A DNA stretch of 64,000 bases from an uncultured Pelagibacteraceae bacterium (GTDB lineage Bacteria; Pseudomonadota; Alphaproteobacteria; Pelagibacterales; Pelagibacteraceae). Both the position numbers and the translations under genes were made by a program. A model generated the notes under the pieces. The model saw only the letters and a program-made list of their open reading frames with translations. It was not told the DNA's origin and ran no database searches. The stretch is from the NCBI GenBank assembly GCA_902576815.1, contig CACGWQ010000004.1:22798-86797 (forward strand), in the 5' to 3' direction. Shown piece by piece: positions 63,218-64,000 of the stretch; positions within the stretch are counted from its first letter, which is position 1, and every line of letters begins with the position of its first letter.

Positions 63218-63824
63218 GAATAAAAGTTTATTTATAAAAATATTGTTATTCTTTCTAGTGCACATAAATGCAAGTGCAATAGAAAAGGTATTATTATTTG
63301 GAGATAGTTTGATGGCTGGTTATGGATTATCAAAAGAATACCACCTATCGTCGGTTTTAGAAAATAATTTTAAAAAGGATGGATTAGATATTAAAGTTCT
63401 TAACGGTAGTGTGTCAGGAAGTACTTCCTCAGGCGGAGCAAACCGAGCAGAGTGGACATTATCGGAGCCTGGCATAGATTTTATAATATTGGGACTAGGT
63501 GCAAATGATATGCTTAGGGGAATTAATCCCTCTGAAACAAAAAAAAATCTAGAGAAAATCATTTTAATTGCAAAGAAAAAAAATATTAAAATAATTTTAG
63601 CTGGAATGATAGCTCCCACAACGCACGGACTAAATTATAAAAAAAAATTTGATAAAATTTACCCAGATTTATCAATTGAATATAATTTACAACTTATACC
63701 TTTTTTGTTGAAAGGTGTTGCAATGAAACCAAAGTTTAATTTAAGCGATGGTATACATCCAAACAAAGAAGGTACAAAAATAATTAGTCATACAATAAAA
63801 AAAATTATTTTAAAGAATTTATAA
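63216..63824 (+). CDS. TesA-like SGNH/GDSL esterase (arylesterase, lysophospholipase-type)
   Basis: This protein of about 202 aa has a signal peptide (MNKSLFIKILLFFLVHINASA) and SGNH blocks: VLLFGDSLMAGYGL with nucleophile Ser, NGSVSGSTSSGG, LGLGANDMLRG and the catalytic DGIHPN near the C-terminus. It probably acts as a periplasmic thioesterase/lysophospholipase. The ATG at 63216 overlaps the ybbA ATG. The track start at 63153 lies inside ybbA and would hide the signal peptide. Confidence 0.92.
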   Translation: MNKSLFIKILLFFLVHINASAIEKVLLFGDSLMAGYGLSKEYHLSSVLENNFKKDGLDIKVLNGSVSGSTSSGGANRAEWTLSEPGIDFIILGLGANDMLRGINPSETKKNLEKIILIAKKKNIKIILAGMIAPTTHGLNYKKKFDKIYPDLSIEYNLQLIPFLLKGVAMKPKFNLSDGIHPNKEGTKIISHTIKKIILKNL

Positions 63825-63826
63825 TA

Positions 63827-64000
63827 ATGAAAAAAAAATATCATCATTTAAATAATGGAAAATTTCAAAATCCTGAAGGATCAAAAGCAATAGATATAAA
63901 TTTCAATTGGTCATTCAAAATTTTTAATCAAGAGAAAAAAAAACTGGATATGAATTTTCCAGATAGCAACATTGTTAAAAAAGAAAAAGTATTATCCGAT
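63827..64000 (+). CDS. Probable MBL-fold hydrolase, N-terminal part (runs off the window)
   Basis: An open frame starts with ATG at 63827, 2 bp after the esterase stop, and stays open for 58 codons to the end of the window. The start KKKYHHLNNGKFQNPEGS resembles the N-terminus of NAPE-PLD/RomA-type metallo-beta-lactamase-fold proteins (HHxxxGFRNPxGS). The metal-binding HxHxDH motif would lie beyond the window, so the call is tentative. Confidence 0.55.
   Translation, partial: MKKKYHHLNNGKFQNPEGSKAIDINFNWSFKIFNQEKKKLDMNFPDSNIVKKEKVLSD

Noticed and set aside
1-64000. CRISPR array, insertion sequence or transposase
   Set aside because: No regularly spaced repeats, transposase motifs or terminal inverted repeats were seen.

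Overview
The window looks like a streamlined marine alphaproteobacterium of the SAR11 (Pelagibacterales) type. The sequence is very AT-rich. Genes are packed with overlaps or gaps of a few bases. Gene order around mnmG, parAB, hemE and hisAF follows the classic alphaproteobacterial pattern, and there is a Porin_4-like porin, a DUF4212/ActP-type symporter with acetyl-CoA synthetase, and single-gene polysaccharide/surface insertions. The clade assignment rests on recognised gene families and context, not on a database search.

Layout. 1-3.97 kb: a PfkB kinase, a TIGR02466 oxygenase, an unannotated ArfA-like rescue factor, an orphan winged-helix regulator, a YkuD L,D-transpeptidase, YggS and a ThiE-like protein. 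3.98-4.95 kb: the major porin. 5.2-9.7 kb: DUF3576 lipoprotein, leuS, lptE, holA. 9.7-19.1 kb, all on the minus strand: parB, parA, rsmG, mnmG, mnmE, rho, hemJ, hemH, hemE. 19.14-19.42 kb is a very AT-rich gap with several DnaA-box-like 9-mers and is the best candidate for oriC. Genes diverge from it on both sides, and two parS sites lie about 7 kb away inside rsmG and mnmG. 19.4-23.6 kb, plus strand: ppsR, maf, aroE, an SDR, coaE, dnaQ. Then secB, fxsA, a Tim44-like protein, an Smr protein and hslUV.

27.4-31 kb is a his operon (hisB-hisH-pilin-hisA-hisF-hisE) with a type IV prepilin gene inside it, ending in a 47-aa membrane ORF. 31.0-34.6 kb is accessory: a small exported protein, a 50-aa ORF with its own promoter and leader, and an 895-aa autotransporter-like protein with a coiled-coil tail after the barrel. 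34.6-39.9 kb returns to core genes: a HIT protein, a GNAT protein, lolA, ftsK, a UbiH-type monooxygenase and a LON-domain protein.

39.9-44 kb is the most plastic part. It holds a TPR-sulfotransferase, then a 1.65-kb cassette bounded by a truncated and an intact tRNA-Gly(GCC). The cassette carries a secreted beta-propeller gene between two copies of GACACACTCACGACACA. An FkbM methyltransferase starts 5 nt after the intact tRNA. 44-64 kb holds a pterin dehydratase, purH, a heparinase II/III family protein, rpe, a small membrane protein, the symporter pair, an unknown protein, acs, an EVE-domain protein, an isolated glycosyltransferase, tsaD, hemC-hemD, mscS, a yggT protein, folD, a ybbAP-type ABC exporter, a divergent tesA-like esterase and the start of a probable MBL-fold hydrolase.

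Functionally the window links replication and segregation (oriC, parABS, holA, dnaQ, ftsK), tRNA and translation quality (mnmE, mnmG, rsmG, tsaD, leuS, arfA), haem synthesis (hemC, D, E, H, J), histidine synthesis, acetate/monocarboxylate use, and the outer envelope (porin, LptE, LolA, autotransporter). Compaction is extreme. Three divergent pairs have start codons within 6 bp or overlapping, and at least four convergent pairs share one 4-nt stop tetranucleotide.
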